Source: Mycosarcoma maydis
Taxonomy: Eukaryota; Basidiomycota; Ustilaginomycetes; Ustilaginales
DNA length: 64,000 bases
Assembly: GCF_000328475.2 (NCBI RefSeq)
Contig: NC_026479.1
Location: 62,001 to 126,000 of the forward strand
Reading direction: 5' to 3'
Each line of letters opens with the position of its first letter. Position 1 is the first letter of the stretch. Shown here piece by piece: positions 54,250-62,858 of the stretch. The notes beneath the pieces are model-generated. The model saw only the letters and a list, made by a program, of their open reading frames with translations. It did no database searches and had not been told where the DNA came from. A program made the position numbers and the translations under genes.

Positions 54250-55472
54250 ATGGTAAGCATCGACAATAAGCAGGCGCGACGTACGACACATATGCCACCA
54301 ACGGACACAGCTACAGCGGCAGCATCACTAGCATTGGCTTTATAGACGATTTTCGACGTCAATCGTACGTTTCCACCATCACCGTGGCAGACGCCGACAT
54401 CACACATCACTGTGCTACAGCACAGTTTTGTAGCACTTCGGATTACCGCCATTACAACAGCGCACCAATAGAGACATGGTTCGAAGACACGTCATTCAGG
54501 TTCCATATGTCGCAAGACTGGAATATCGGAATCGTAAAGAAAGCGGATGGTGTCGACAGACGTGAGCGGAAGGGAAAGACTGGAGAATACCTGCAATTTG
54601 TGAAGACTCGGAACGAATCATGCACCGTGGAGGATGGTGAACTCGACATCGAGATGGCGCTGGAAGCGTCATGAACACCAATCTCTTAGCTTCAGCTCAG
54701 CCCAGAACGTCTACTGTGAAAGCACCTGCAACAGATACTTGGTATTTATCGCGTGCTGTTTGATCAATCGCAGTGCTCCAGTACACCAAACACTGCCTTG
54801 GTACTACGACGGCGTCGGCAGGTCTAGCAACATACACGCAACTCATACCAGCATCGAGTGCATCTTCTGTATCAAAGGCACACCATCCTCCTCTGCCGTA
54901 GCTGTCGTCTTGCAATTGTCGCCAATTCAACGTCAACGTCGTGCTGCTACACATGTCGCCATTTTTCATGCTCGCGCAACAGATAGCTGACTTTGCCTTG
55001 TTTGCTTTAACGCCAACTCATTCCATCAACATCGTAGGGTCGAGTTCGCACCAAGACTACCAAGCGTGCCTCGCGCGTGCTCATCGAGAAGTACTACCCG
55101 CGTCTCTCGAACGTCGACTTCCACCAGAACAAGCGTGTCATCGATGAGGTCGCCATCATCCCCTCCAAGCGTCTTCGTAACAAGATCGCTGGTTTCACCA
55201 CCCACCTTATGAAGCGTATCCAGCGTGGTCCCGTCCGCGGTATCTCGTTCAAGCTTCAGGAGGAGGAGCGTGAGCGCAAGGACCAGTACGTTCCCGAGGT
55301 CTCGGCCCTTGACACCTCGGCCCCTGGCAGCCTCGAGGTGGACCCCGACACCAAGGACATGCTCCGCTCGTTCGGTTTCGACAGCCTCCCCGTCACCGTC
55401 ACCGCGCCTGTCACTGCGTACCAGGCTCCCGAGCGCCGTGGACGCCACGTGCCCGGTGCCGGCCGCCGATAA
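54250..55472 (+). CDS. RPS17: 40S ribosomal protein eS17 (S17), start codon on its own exon
   Basis: Coding exon 1 is only the ATG (54250-54252), followed directly by a GTAAGC donor. A 785-nt intron ends in TCGTAG, and exon 2 (55038-55472) reads [15 protein letters not shown] onward, giving 145 residues. The family sequence is MGRVRTKT, so the ATG must be spliced to the Gly codon. Hallmarks are [30 protein letters not shown] and [12 protein letters not shown]. It is a 40S subunit protein near the beak. The acid-rich C-terminus ends RHVPGAGRR. Confidence 0.94.
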
Positions 55473-56270
55473 GCGCATCGGTCCGACGCACTTGTACTAC
55501 CACCACCTTTATGATTCGCGCGCATCACACCGGCAGCAGCGCTGGCACTTTGTGGTCTTCTGCAAGTCTCTTGCGCGGTTGTTGATTCATTCTAGCACTC
55601 TTTACGCACACACATATCACACACATGCACCGTCTCTGACGGTGCTTTGACCTCGATTCGTTGTACTGCAACTTTCATCCCACTTTTGACGGGAACGCAC
55701 TTCGTATCCCTCACCAAAATACAAACGGGGTTCCTCGCAGAAGAGGAGTTCTATTAGGCTTTGATCTTGGCTGTTCTTGTGCAGACGTGTTTGCAGCGAG
55801 CGATCACGGAGCGTTGCGACCGTGACCAGGGCTGTGAATAAGGCAGGCGTGAGGCTCCATGTGAGAGAATTTGCGACAATCACGAATCGTGAATTCAGCA
55901 CGAAGGACAGCCAAAGCACGAAGGCAAGGCGGTTGGTTGCTTCGTTCGTCTGAAAGCAGGTGTAACACTCTGCCTTTTTTTGGCCATCGGGGTGAAACGC
56001 GTCTCACGTCTGAGTCGTGAGTGTCTGGGTGTTTTCCAGGTTGCATAGCTGCGAGTGTGAAGCCGTGGGCGTGAGCGTGAGCGAATCGCCAAGGTGTTGG
56101 GACCGTTTGGACTTTCGTTGCGCTGGCGAGACGAGGGATTCGTGATTTTTTGGTTTGCCACTCACGACTCTTCTGCAAGCATCTCGACGTTTAAGCAACT
56201 CAACGGCAGGCAAGTGGTTTGTTCTTGCTGGTGCTTGCAAGTTTCGTGATTGTGTCTGACGTGCAAAGTG
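55473..56270. other. Intergenic region, eS17 3' flank and exonuclease promoter
   Basis: No gene seen. The left half is the eS17 3' flank. The right half holds TCACGA/TCGTGA elements near 55881-55893 (an adjacent inverted pair), 56016 and 56140, just upstream of the exonuclease. Confidence 0.5.
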
Positions 56271-58211
56271 ATGAAGCTAGCAGCATGTCTGCCTCCCCGC
56301 TCTCACGTCCTGGCCCATCAACATGCGCGTCTCAACTTGAGCGTTGTGCAGGTTAGCACTGGCTTCGCCATGGTTGCGCTTGGAAGGCGGTTTCACAGCA
56401 CGCCCAGTGCAAGCTTCGAATACAAGTGGGGCGCGGACAACTTGGACGAGATGCGATCGGGATCCATGACCGGCGGACGAAAGCTGCCCAAGACGTGGGC
56501 GAACACGCACGGTGACAAGTCGCCGGACGATGCGTCGACATCGATCAAAGCCAAATCCAAAGCCAAAGCCAGCAGCAGAACTCATGCTTGGGGAAGGCCA
56601 AAGATGAATCCCTTGCCGTGGAACTACACTGATGCACAAAGGGACAAAGAAGCCAGACTGCAAGAGTTGGAGCGCGGGCTCGAGGTATACTCGCACAAGT
56701 GTCCGGCTGGACCACCGCTTGTCTCTGGTACGTGTTTCCTCAACGCGCGAAGCAAAGCGTCTTCGTCATCACACACGCTCGATCAGCCGCTCTTATCTGA
56801 CGACACAACATCCAGAGACAAATCTGCACGACTCAAAATGCCGACACTCGCCTACACAGCCAACTACGACGAAGCCTGCGATCTTCTTCACTGCCTAGGA
56901 CCAGGTCCGATGGGACTCGATCTCGAATGGAATTACTCGCGCGCCGGTGTTCACCGCACCGCACTCGTCCAAATCTGCTCTTCGTCGCTGATTCTCATCA
57001 TTCATACATCCGCCATGTCACATCGCATCCCACCTCTGCTCAAACACATCCTCCAAGACCCGAGCATTGTAAAGACGGGCGTAGCTATCAAGAACGACGC
57101 GCTCAAATTACAACGCGACTACGCGATCGATGCGCGCAACGTGGTGGAGCTGAGCAACTTTGTCAAGTTGGCGCAGCCGCACAGATGGGCAGGACACAGT
57201 CATCTGATCAGCTTACGAGACCTGACGAGAATCTATCTGGGAAGAAAGCTGCGTAAGGACAGTGTCAGGGTGAGTGATTGGGAGCGGTATCCGTTGGACG
57301 CAAAACAGATCGAATACGCGGCCAGCGATACATTTGCTAGTCTGGAAGTGCTCAGAGCAGCTGCAGAGTATTTCAAGCCGACTGCGGAGCATGTATGCAG
57401 GGAGAGAGAGTTGTTGGATTCATTGGATCGCACAGATCAGGACCGAACGAGCACGGTGATGCATCTTGATCAAGCGCTCAAGTTGAGCGCATACGATTTG
57501 TATCAGGAACGCATAGCGGGCGACCAGGCGAAGAAACGCAAGCAAGAGCAGCAGACTCGAACGGCGTTGCGCGACATTCAACCGAATGCACAGCCACGCC
57601 GTTGTTCTCCGTCCAATCTGACCCCAACAAAGCCCATTGAAGCAAACCCCGTTGAAACAAAACCCGCGCTAACCGCCAAGCAAGCCAAAAGTTGCAGCAG
57701 CAGCGACAAATGGCAAAGCGACGATGACGACTTTATCACGGTAACACGTGTGCTTCTGGCGCACGAACGAGCGATGAAACGTTGGCTCTACTCGCGTCAA
57801 ACGCTGAGCCAAGTCGCGTCTTCGAGCAAAGTCAAAGTCAATACGGTTGCGCGCTACATTCTCAAGGCACTCAGCGAGGCCGAAAGCAAACGACTACCAG
57901 GCAGCGTTCTGGACGATTTTACAGGCACCGACCAGCGCAGACTAGCAGCAGAGCTCGAGGAACAACGTTCGCAGTGCGACTTGTCTCTAAAACAGTATAG
58001 AGCTTTGGCAAAGACGATGGGCTGGCAAGATGCGGTAGACTGCGCGCGCGTCCGCGAAACTGAGCGAGACAGCGACAGGACAGGCGCACAGCCGGTGAAA
58101 CGCGCAGAACAAGCAAAGAGCGCTCCTTCCTCCAGCGCTGCGGTCAAAAGCGCAGCAGCGACTGAGAAGCAGCGTCGTTCAGCGTTGTTCATCGAGCTCA
58201 GCGAGAGTTGA
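56271..58211 (+). CDS. DEDDy 3'-5' exonuclease with C-terminal helix-turn-helix-like domain
   Basis: The first ATG gives 646 residues. The N-terminus is Arg/His/Ala-rich and ends in RRFHSTPS, a mitochondrial presequence pattern; a second in-frame ATG at 56370 would keep only part of it. The exonuclease core is of the RNase D/WRN type: GLDLEWN with Asp217 and Glu219, the second Asp in GVAIKNDALKL at about 276, and YAASDTFASL with Tyr349 and Asp353. A charged linker follows. Near residues 510-560 lies MKRWLYSRQTLSQVASSSKVKVNTVARYIL-like sequence (given here in two parts: MKRWLYSRQTLSQVASS, then KVNTVARYILKALSEAE), similar to helix-turn-helix domains of RecQ-associated proteins. It probably degrades DNA or RNA 3' ends in mitochondria and/or nucleus; the target is unknown. 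Confidence 0.78.
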   Translation: MKLAACLPPRSHVLAHQHARLNLSVVQVSTGFAMVALGRRFHSTPSASFEYKWGADNLDEMRSGSMTGGRKLPKTWANTHGDKSPDDASTSIKAKSKAKASSRTHAWGRPKMNPLPWNYTDAQRDKEARLQELERGLEVYSHKCPAGPPLVSGTCFLNARSKASSSSHTLDQPLLSDDTTSRDKSARLKMPTLAYTANYDEACDLLHCLGPGPMGLDLEWNYSRAGVHRTALVQICSSSLILIIHTSAMSHRIPPLLKHILQDPSIVKTGVAIKNDALKLQRDYAIDARNVVELSNFVKLAQPHRWAGHSHLISLRDLTRIYLGRKLRKDSVRVSDWERYPLDAKQIEYAASDTFASLEVLRAAAEYFKPTAEHVCRERELLDSLDRTDQDRTSTVMHLDQALKLSAYDLYQERIAGDQAKKRKQEQQTRTALRDIQPNAQPRRCSPSNLTPTKPIEANPVETKPALTAKQAKSCSSSDKWQSDDDDFITVTRVLLAHERAMKRWLYSRQTLSQVASSSKVKVNTVARYILKALSEAESKRLPGSVLDDFTGTDQRRLAAELEEQRSQCDLSLKQYRALAKTMGWQDAVDCARVRETERDSDRTGAQPVKRAEQAKSAPSSSAAVKSAAATEKQRRSALFIELSES

Positions 58212-58497
58212 CCAAGTCGACGTGGACGATATTTGCCGTCGAGTATACGAGAGTCGAGCCGCTCCACAACGCATGATGCGGCTTACTGCTTAGTTTCATG
58301 ATCAGCCTTGGTGTGCCGATGGATTGCTGCGGCAACAGTAGCATGGCCGGGTAATCACACGACGATCGGCTGCACGAGCACTTGGTCTAGGCAAGCGTTT
58401 GATCGCATGAGTTTTCGCTAATGTACAGTATCCTGAATGCAGTTGTTCATGACTGCGACGTTTGACATAGGACCAATTAGACAGTGACGGTGGATGG

Positions 58498-59126
58498 TTA
58501 TGCTGCTGCCGCCTGTTGCTGGGCCTTGGTCTGCAGCGCTACGATCTGTGGTGCGATTATTCAGCACGATACGAGATGCGGGTCCAACGTCAGCATGTCT
58601 CGACTTTCGCTCGACTTTCGAGGAAACAAGCACGAAGCGTATGGCGACTGGATTCAACTCACCTCGATCTTCTTCTTGTCGGTCTTTTCGGTAAAGTCCT
58701 TGATCTGTGCTTCTACCCTGTCACTGTTACATATTGTCGCATTCCACCGTCAGTTGACAAATGCCAAGATTGGTATAGATGCCAAACAAGGTAGCTCGAG
58801 CCACTTACATTTCGGCCTTGATAAACTCGATCCTCTTTTCGACGTTCGACTTGGCTTCCACCTGATCTTGCTTCACCAGCACGGGTCCGATCAGCTTGTA
58901 GACCTGGTTGTCCTGCTTGAGCTTGCTAAACTCTCTTGCCACCTGTTCGTTTTCGCGCAGTTGCGAGTCGAGCTGCTGCCTCGCTTCCACCGCCGTTTGG
59001 AACGCTGTCAGAAATCAAGCCGAAACGCTCAGCCAACAACACTCGACTGGTAAGCTGTGGTGGTCGCAACTGTTAGTGAGGCTTACAATCTTGCAACTTC
59101 TGGTACTCTGTTACCGCTGCCTCCAT
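58498..59126 (-). CDS. YKE2: Prefoldin subunit 6 (four exons)
   Basis: Exons are 59126-59087, 59004-58809, 58717-58663 and 58545-58498, giving 112 residues. Introns are 82, 91 and 117 nt, with GTAAGC, GTAAGT and GTGAGT donors and CAG acceptors. The joined protein is a beta-type prefoldin with two long helices: MEAAVTEYQKLQD, AREFSKLKQDNQVYKLIGPV at the turn, and NVEKRIEFIKAEMVEAQIKD. The length matches yeast Pfd6/Yke2 (114). Prefoldin is a hexamer that delivers unfolded actin and tubulin to the CCT chaperonin. It is the most intron-dense gene in the window for its size. It is divergent from tRNA ligase with a repeat-rich promoter between. Confidence 0.94.
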
Positions 59127-59248
59127 AATGTATGTATGTGTGTGGTTGATCGAGGTGGAGATGGAGAAGAGCTCATGCTTGAACCTGGTCTTTGCGCAAC
59201 CTCCTGCAGAACAACACTAGAGGAATTTAACAGGCAAGTCTTCGAAAC

Positions 59249-59424
59249 GTGTAATTCGTGATTCGTGATTCTTGATTCACGGTTCTCGCGCTGAGTTCAA
59301 ACCTGGGCTTTTTGAAAAACAAATTCTGAACTCACGACTTACAAAAAAAAAAGAGCGGAACATCACGAATCATGAATCACGAATAATCGTGAATCGTAAG
59401 TCCTCCACTTTTCCTGAATCGTGA
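59249..59424. repeat. TCACGA/TCGTGA cluster in the prefoldin-Trl1 promoter
   Basis: About eight cores in 175 bases, mostly A/T-flanked (ATTCGTGATTCGTGATT at about 59253; AATCACGAATAATCGTGAATCG at 59375-59396, written here as two adjacent elements). It fills most of the gap between the two divergent genes. Confidence 0.88.
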
Positions 59425-59528
59425 GCAACAAGCACGAAGTGTTCCTTCTGACTCTGAACGCTGTGCAACCTCTCTCCTCGTACCTTTCAGTATACCTTGG
59501 AGGAACGTCGACTGCAAAGGGGAGAGAG

Positions 59529-62500
59529 ATGTCTGCGAACGGCGATTCTACTGGAGAGGCAGATGCCGCTTCGGCCGTCAAGGTGCCGAACAGCCCATCG
59601 ACCGCGTTTGCTGCGCTGTCGCTGTGCGACCAACCGTCGTCGTCCTCTTCACCCCAGTGCTCGACGTCATCCGCGCCGTTCACTCCAGCACACATCAAAG
59701 AGATCGCATCCTCAACCGCGCTCGTAGCACAACTCGATGCGGCTCGAAAGAGACCCAAACCACTCATTCGGTCCACGGGCCACATCGTCGAGCGTACTGA
59801 TTCGCACGTCAATTCAAATGACGCTGATCACCACCATCTACTTTCATGGAAAGTTGCCGAATTCGCCTACCGAAAGACCACATCGATAGGATCGGAACTC
59901 CCCACTCTTGCACGTGGCCTCTTCACAGAGCGTATCGGCTGCTCGTCTGCAGCCGAAAAGCACCGCATCGTAGTACGAGGCTACGACAAGTTCTTCAACC
60001 TCGGCGAGATGGCGTGGACGAAACCTGAATCGATCTCGCGCTACACCACCGCACCATACGTTCTCACATTCAAGGAAAACGGCTGCATCATCTTTGTCTC
60101 TGCGCTTTCGCCTGATGAGCTTGTGGTGACCTCGAAGCATTCGCTAGGCTCGATCGAAGGTGCCGACATTACGCATGCACAGAAGGGACACGAATGGCTG
60201 CTCTACCACCTGGCCTCGGTAAAGCGAACCGAGCAACAGCTCGCGCACGAGCTGTGGCGACGCAATGAGACTGCAGCATTCGAGCTGTGCGATGACTCGT
60301 TCGAAGAGCACGTACTTGCGTACTCGGCCGCAAGATCCGGATTGCACCTGCACGGGCTGAATGCCAACTCGCCCGAATTCCGCACGCGCACCATGCCGGA
60401 AGTGGATGAGTTCGCGAACGAGTGGGGATTCATCCCAACACGCTGGCTGCAGCTGGACAGCTTGGACCAAGTGCAGAGCGTTACAAGCAGGATCGAGCAG
60501 ACGGGTGCATGGGAGGGTGAGCCAATCGAAGGTTTCGTCATCCGCACCCACATGCCCGACGCCAAAGCGATGCAAAGCTTGGCTGAAACAAACGTGGTCA
60601 GCCCACCGTATGCGCCTGGACAAGCTTGGTTCTACAAAGTCAAGTTCGACGAGCCGTACCTCATGTACCGAGACTGGAGGGAACTGGCACGCAAGATGGT
60701 CAAGGACAAAGCTGAGTGGGAGACGAAAGTTGCGAGCTTGCCTGCAGCATGTACAGGTCATGATTCGCTCGACGAGGCCGCTCCGTCACTTACGATTGTG
60801 CAAGCCGAATCGTCCGCCTCGATACCGGACAACAACGTTGCTCACCTCGGCGATGCGGATGATTCGGACGCCAAAGGCTCGTCGAAAGCAGCGATCAAAC
60901 GAGCACGAAAGCGGCTCGCCAAGCAGACGGCCAAGCAAGCGGCCGCGCATCGCACCGCCGCACAAGCAGCTGGTCTACTACCTCCTTCGCCCCCGCAACC
61001 GCGCTCCAAACGACCCGAAACCGCTCTCTTCATCCAATGGTGCTACGACCGACTTTACGGCAACGCCGCTGCACAGGTCAAACCTCAACCTCAGCTCTTC
61101 GCCGGTCTGGCGCAGAACAAGGGTATCATTGCGATGCGAAATGCATTCCTGGCTTACCTTGCTGCTCATCACGCGTCCACTAGTCCAAGTACAAGCGCTG
61201 ATGAGGCTGCCAGAGACGCGGAGCAAGACACTCGCCCGTATACGAAAACCATCCTTGCACCGATCGCCGTACCCGGGTGTGGAAAGACAGTGCTGGCCGT
61301 AGCTCTGTCGTCGCTCTTCAATGTCGGACACGTGCAATCGGACGACTTTAAGAAGAAGACGGGCTTCTTGTCGGCGATCGAAAAGCATGTGCGTGCGCAC
61401 GCTGCCGATGCCAACTACGTCGTGTTCGCAGACAAGAACAACCATCTTTTGCAACACCGTGACGAGGTGATCCAACTTGGAGCGCGACTTTCGCAACCAG
61501 CTGCACTACCGACAGGCAAGAAGCGCAGGCAGGTGGCCGACGTCGGTCGCGTTCGGACCGTGGCACTAGCATGGGAGCTGGACACGGTGCCGCTGAACAC
61601 GCTGCACCGCATCTGTGCGAGCCGGATCGAAGCACGAGGGGATAACCACCAGACGCTGGTCGCCGATGCGGACGCGGCGAGTGTGAGTGGCTTAAAATCG
61701 CACGAGGTGGTGCTCTGGAGGTTCTTGGAGGCGCTGCAGCCGTTTGCGAGCAGCGACGCGAAGGGAGAGGGGGACGAAGGGTATGGCGATGCGAGGTTTG
61801 ACGAGGTGATCAGGTTGGGTGTTGACATGTCGGTCGAGGAAAATCTGAGGAGGGTGGTCAACGCGATGGCGGACAAGGTGGGATGGGAGATGCCGAGCGA
61901 CGAGAGGTTGAGGGATGCCTTGGATTTGGCGGCAAGGTGGAAGGTGGAGAACAAGTTGATAAGCAAGTCTGTTCCTGGCAGTGGCGCGGATGCGTCGAAA
62001 TCGAGCACAGACGCAACCATGATTACGCCTCGGTACTTTGGATTGGCAGTTGAGCTGGATGTGCGACAACTGCTCGATTCCATGCTGCTCACCACCGATG
62101 CGGTAGACGAGGGCATCTTGCGCTTCTACACAAGCATGCGCGATAGTAACCGTCTCAACCGACGTCCGCACATCACGCTCGTTCACCACTCGAGTCGATC
62201 CGCCCCCTCCACCAGCTCGCCCAACAACGCCGATGAAAAATGGTCCTTCTACACCACGCTCCTCTCACAACCGCTAGACCACGCCTCATCCACATCGTCG
62301 CCCACCGGCGCACATCTAGTATTCAACGTATCCATCAGTAATCTGCTCTACGAACCCGACACATTATTCACGCTCCCCGTAGACCAGATCACTCCGCCCG
62401 ACATAATCCACTCGCGCTTTCACCACCTCCACTATCCCCCCCCTCCATCCCCACCCTGGACACCACATATCACCCTAGCTACCCATCCCAACATCCCACC

Positions 62501-62618
62501 CTACGAGGCTAACCGACTCGTCTCCCAATGGATCTCAAACACCCACCACGCAAACGTCCAAGTCCTCAACCTACCTACCCAACTTACCGTCCAAGCTAGG
62601 GTTTTCGCCATGTCCTGA
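59529..62618 (+). CDS. TRL1: tRNA ligase, trifunctional (ligase, kinase, cyclic phosphodiesterase)
   Basis: The first ATG of the frame (GAGATGTCTGC) gives 1029 residues; upstream codons open only from GTG. All three Trl1 domains are in order. The adenylyltransferase/ligase has the nucleotidyl motif FKENGCIIF, with Lys182 as the likely AMP-accepting residue, and VVRGYDKFFNLGE ahead of it. The kinase has the P-loop PGCGKT at about 582-587. The cyclic phosphodiesterase has two HxT motifs, PHITLV at about 881 and PHITLA at about 980. The enzyme heals and seals tRNA halves after intron removal and joins HAC1-type mRNA in the unfolded protein response. It is longer than the 827-residue yeast enzyme because of Ala/Ser-rich linkers, including a basic KRARKRLAKQTAKQAA helix near 455. 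Confidence 0.94.
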   Translation: MSANGDSTGEADAASAVKVPNSPSTAFAALSLCDQPSSSSSPQCSTSSAPFTPAHIKEIASSTALVAQLDAARKRPKPLIRSTGHIVERTDSHVNSNDADHHHLLSWKVAEFAYRKTTSIGSELPTLARGLFTERIGCSSAAEKHRIVVRGYDKFFNLGEMAWTKPESISRYTTAPYVLTFKENGCIIFVSALSPDELVVTSKHSLGSIEGADITHAQKGHEWLLYHLASVKRTEQQLAHELWRRNETAAFELCDDSFEEHVLAYSAARSGLHLHGLNANSPEFRTRTMPEVDEFANEWGFIPTRWLQLDSLDQVQSVTSRIEQTGAWEGEPIEGFVIRTHMPDAKAMQSLAETNVVSPPYAPGQAWFYKVKFDEPYLMYRDWRELARKMVKDKAEWETKVASLPAACTGHDSLDEAAPSLTIVQAESSASIPDNNVAHLGDADDSDAKGSSKAAIKRARKRLAKQTAKQAAAHRTAAQAAGLLPPSPPQPRSKRPETALFIQWCYDRLYGNAAAQVKPQPQLFAGLAQNKGIIAMRNAFLAYLAAHHASTSPSTSADEAARDAEQDTRPYTKTILAPIAVPGCGKTVLAVALSSLFNVGHVQSDDFKKKTGFLSAIEKHVRAHAADANYVVFADKNNHLLQHRDEVIQLGARLSQPAALPTGKKRRQVADVGRVRTVALAWELDTVPLNTLHRICASRIEARGDNHQTLVADADAASVSGLKSHEVVLWRFLEALQPFASSDAKGEGDEGYGDARFDEVIRLGVDMSVEENLRRVVNAMADKVGWEMPSDERLRDALDLAARWKVENKLISKSVPGSGADASKSSTDATMITPRYFGLAVELDVRQLLDSMLLTTDAVDEGILRFYTSMRDSNRLNRRPHITLVHHSSRSAPSTSSPNNADEKWSFYTTLLSQPLDHASSTSSPTGAHLVFNVSISNLLYEPDTLFTLPVDQITPPDIIHSRFHHLHYPPPPSPPWTPHITLATHPNIPPYEANRLVSQWISNTHHANVQVLNLPTQLTVQARVFAMS

Positions 62619-62858
62619 CACATTCCCCGCCCCAACCCCCTACCACTGTCGCCTCTACATTCACCAATCACACCTACACACCGTCACCAAGAACCCGCCA
62701 AAAAAGCTGGATTCAACGCTCATCTTAATCTAGCAAAGACAGAACACGAGCGTCGCGATCAAGAGACCGACGTGCAGAACTCAAACCTTAACGTATATCA
62801 AAAGTCTGAGCCAACCCACCATCCTTCCTAGCATTGTACAATCGATAGTCAACCAAAT

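Noticed and set aside
56250..59528. Non-ATG starts for the exonuclease (56250) and tRNA ligase (59421)
   Set aside because: These frames open at TTG and GTG; the first ATGs at 56271 and 59529 give complete proteins.
60361..61302. 313-codon plus-strand frame inside Trl1
   Set aside because: An out-of-frame shadow of the tRNA ligase, with a basic Ser/Arg translation.
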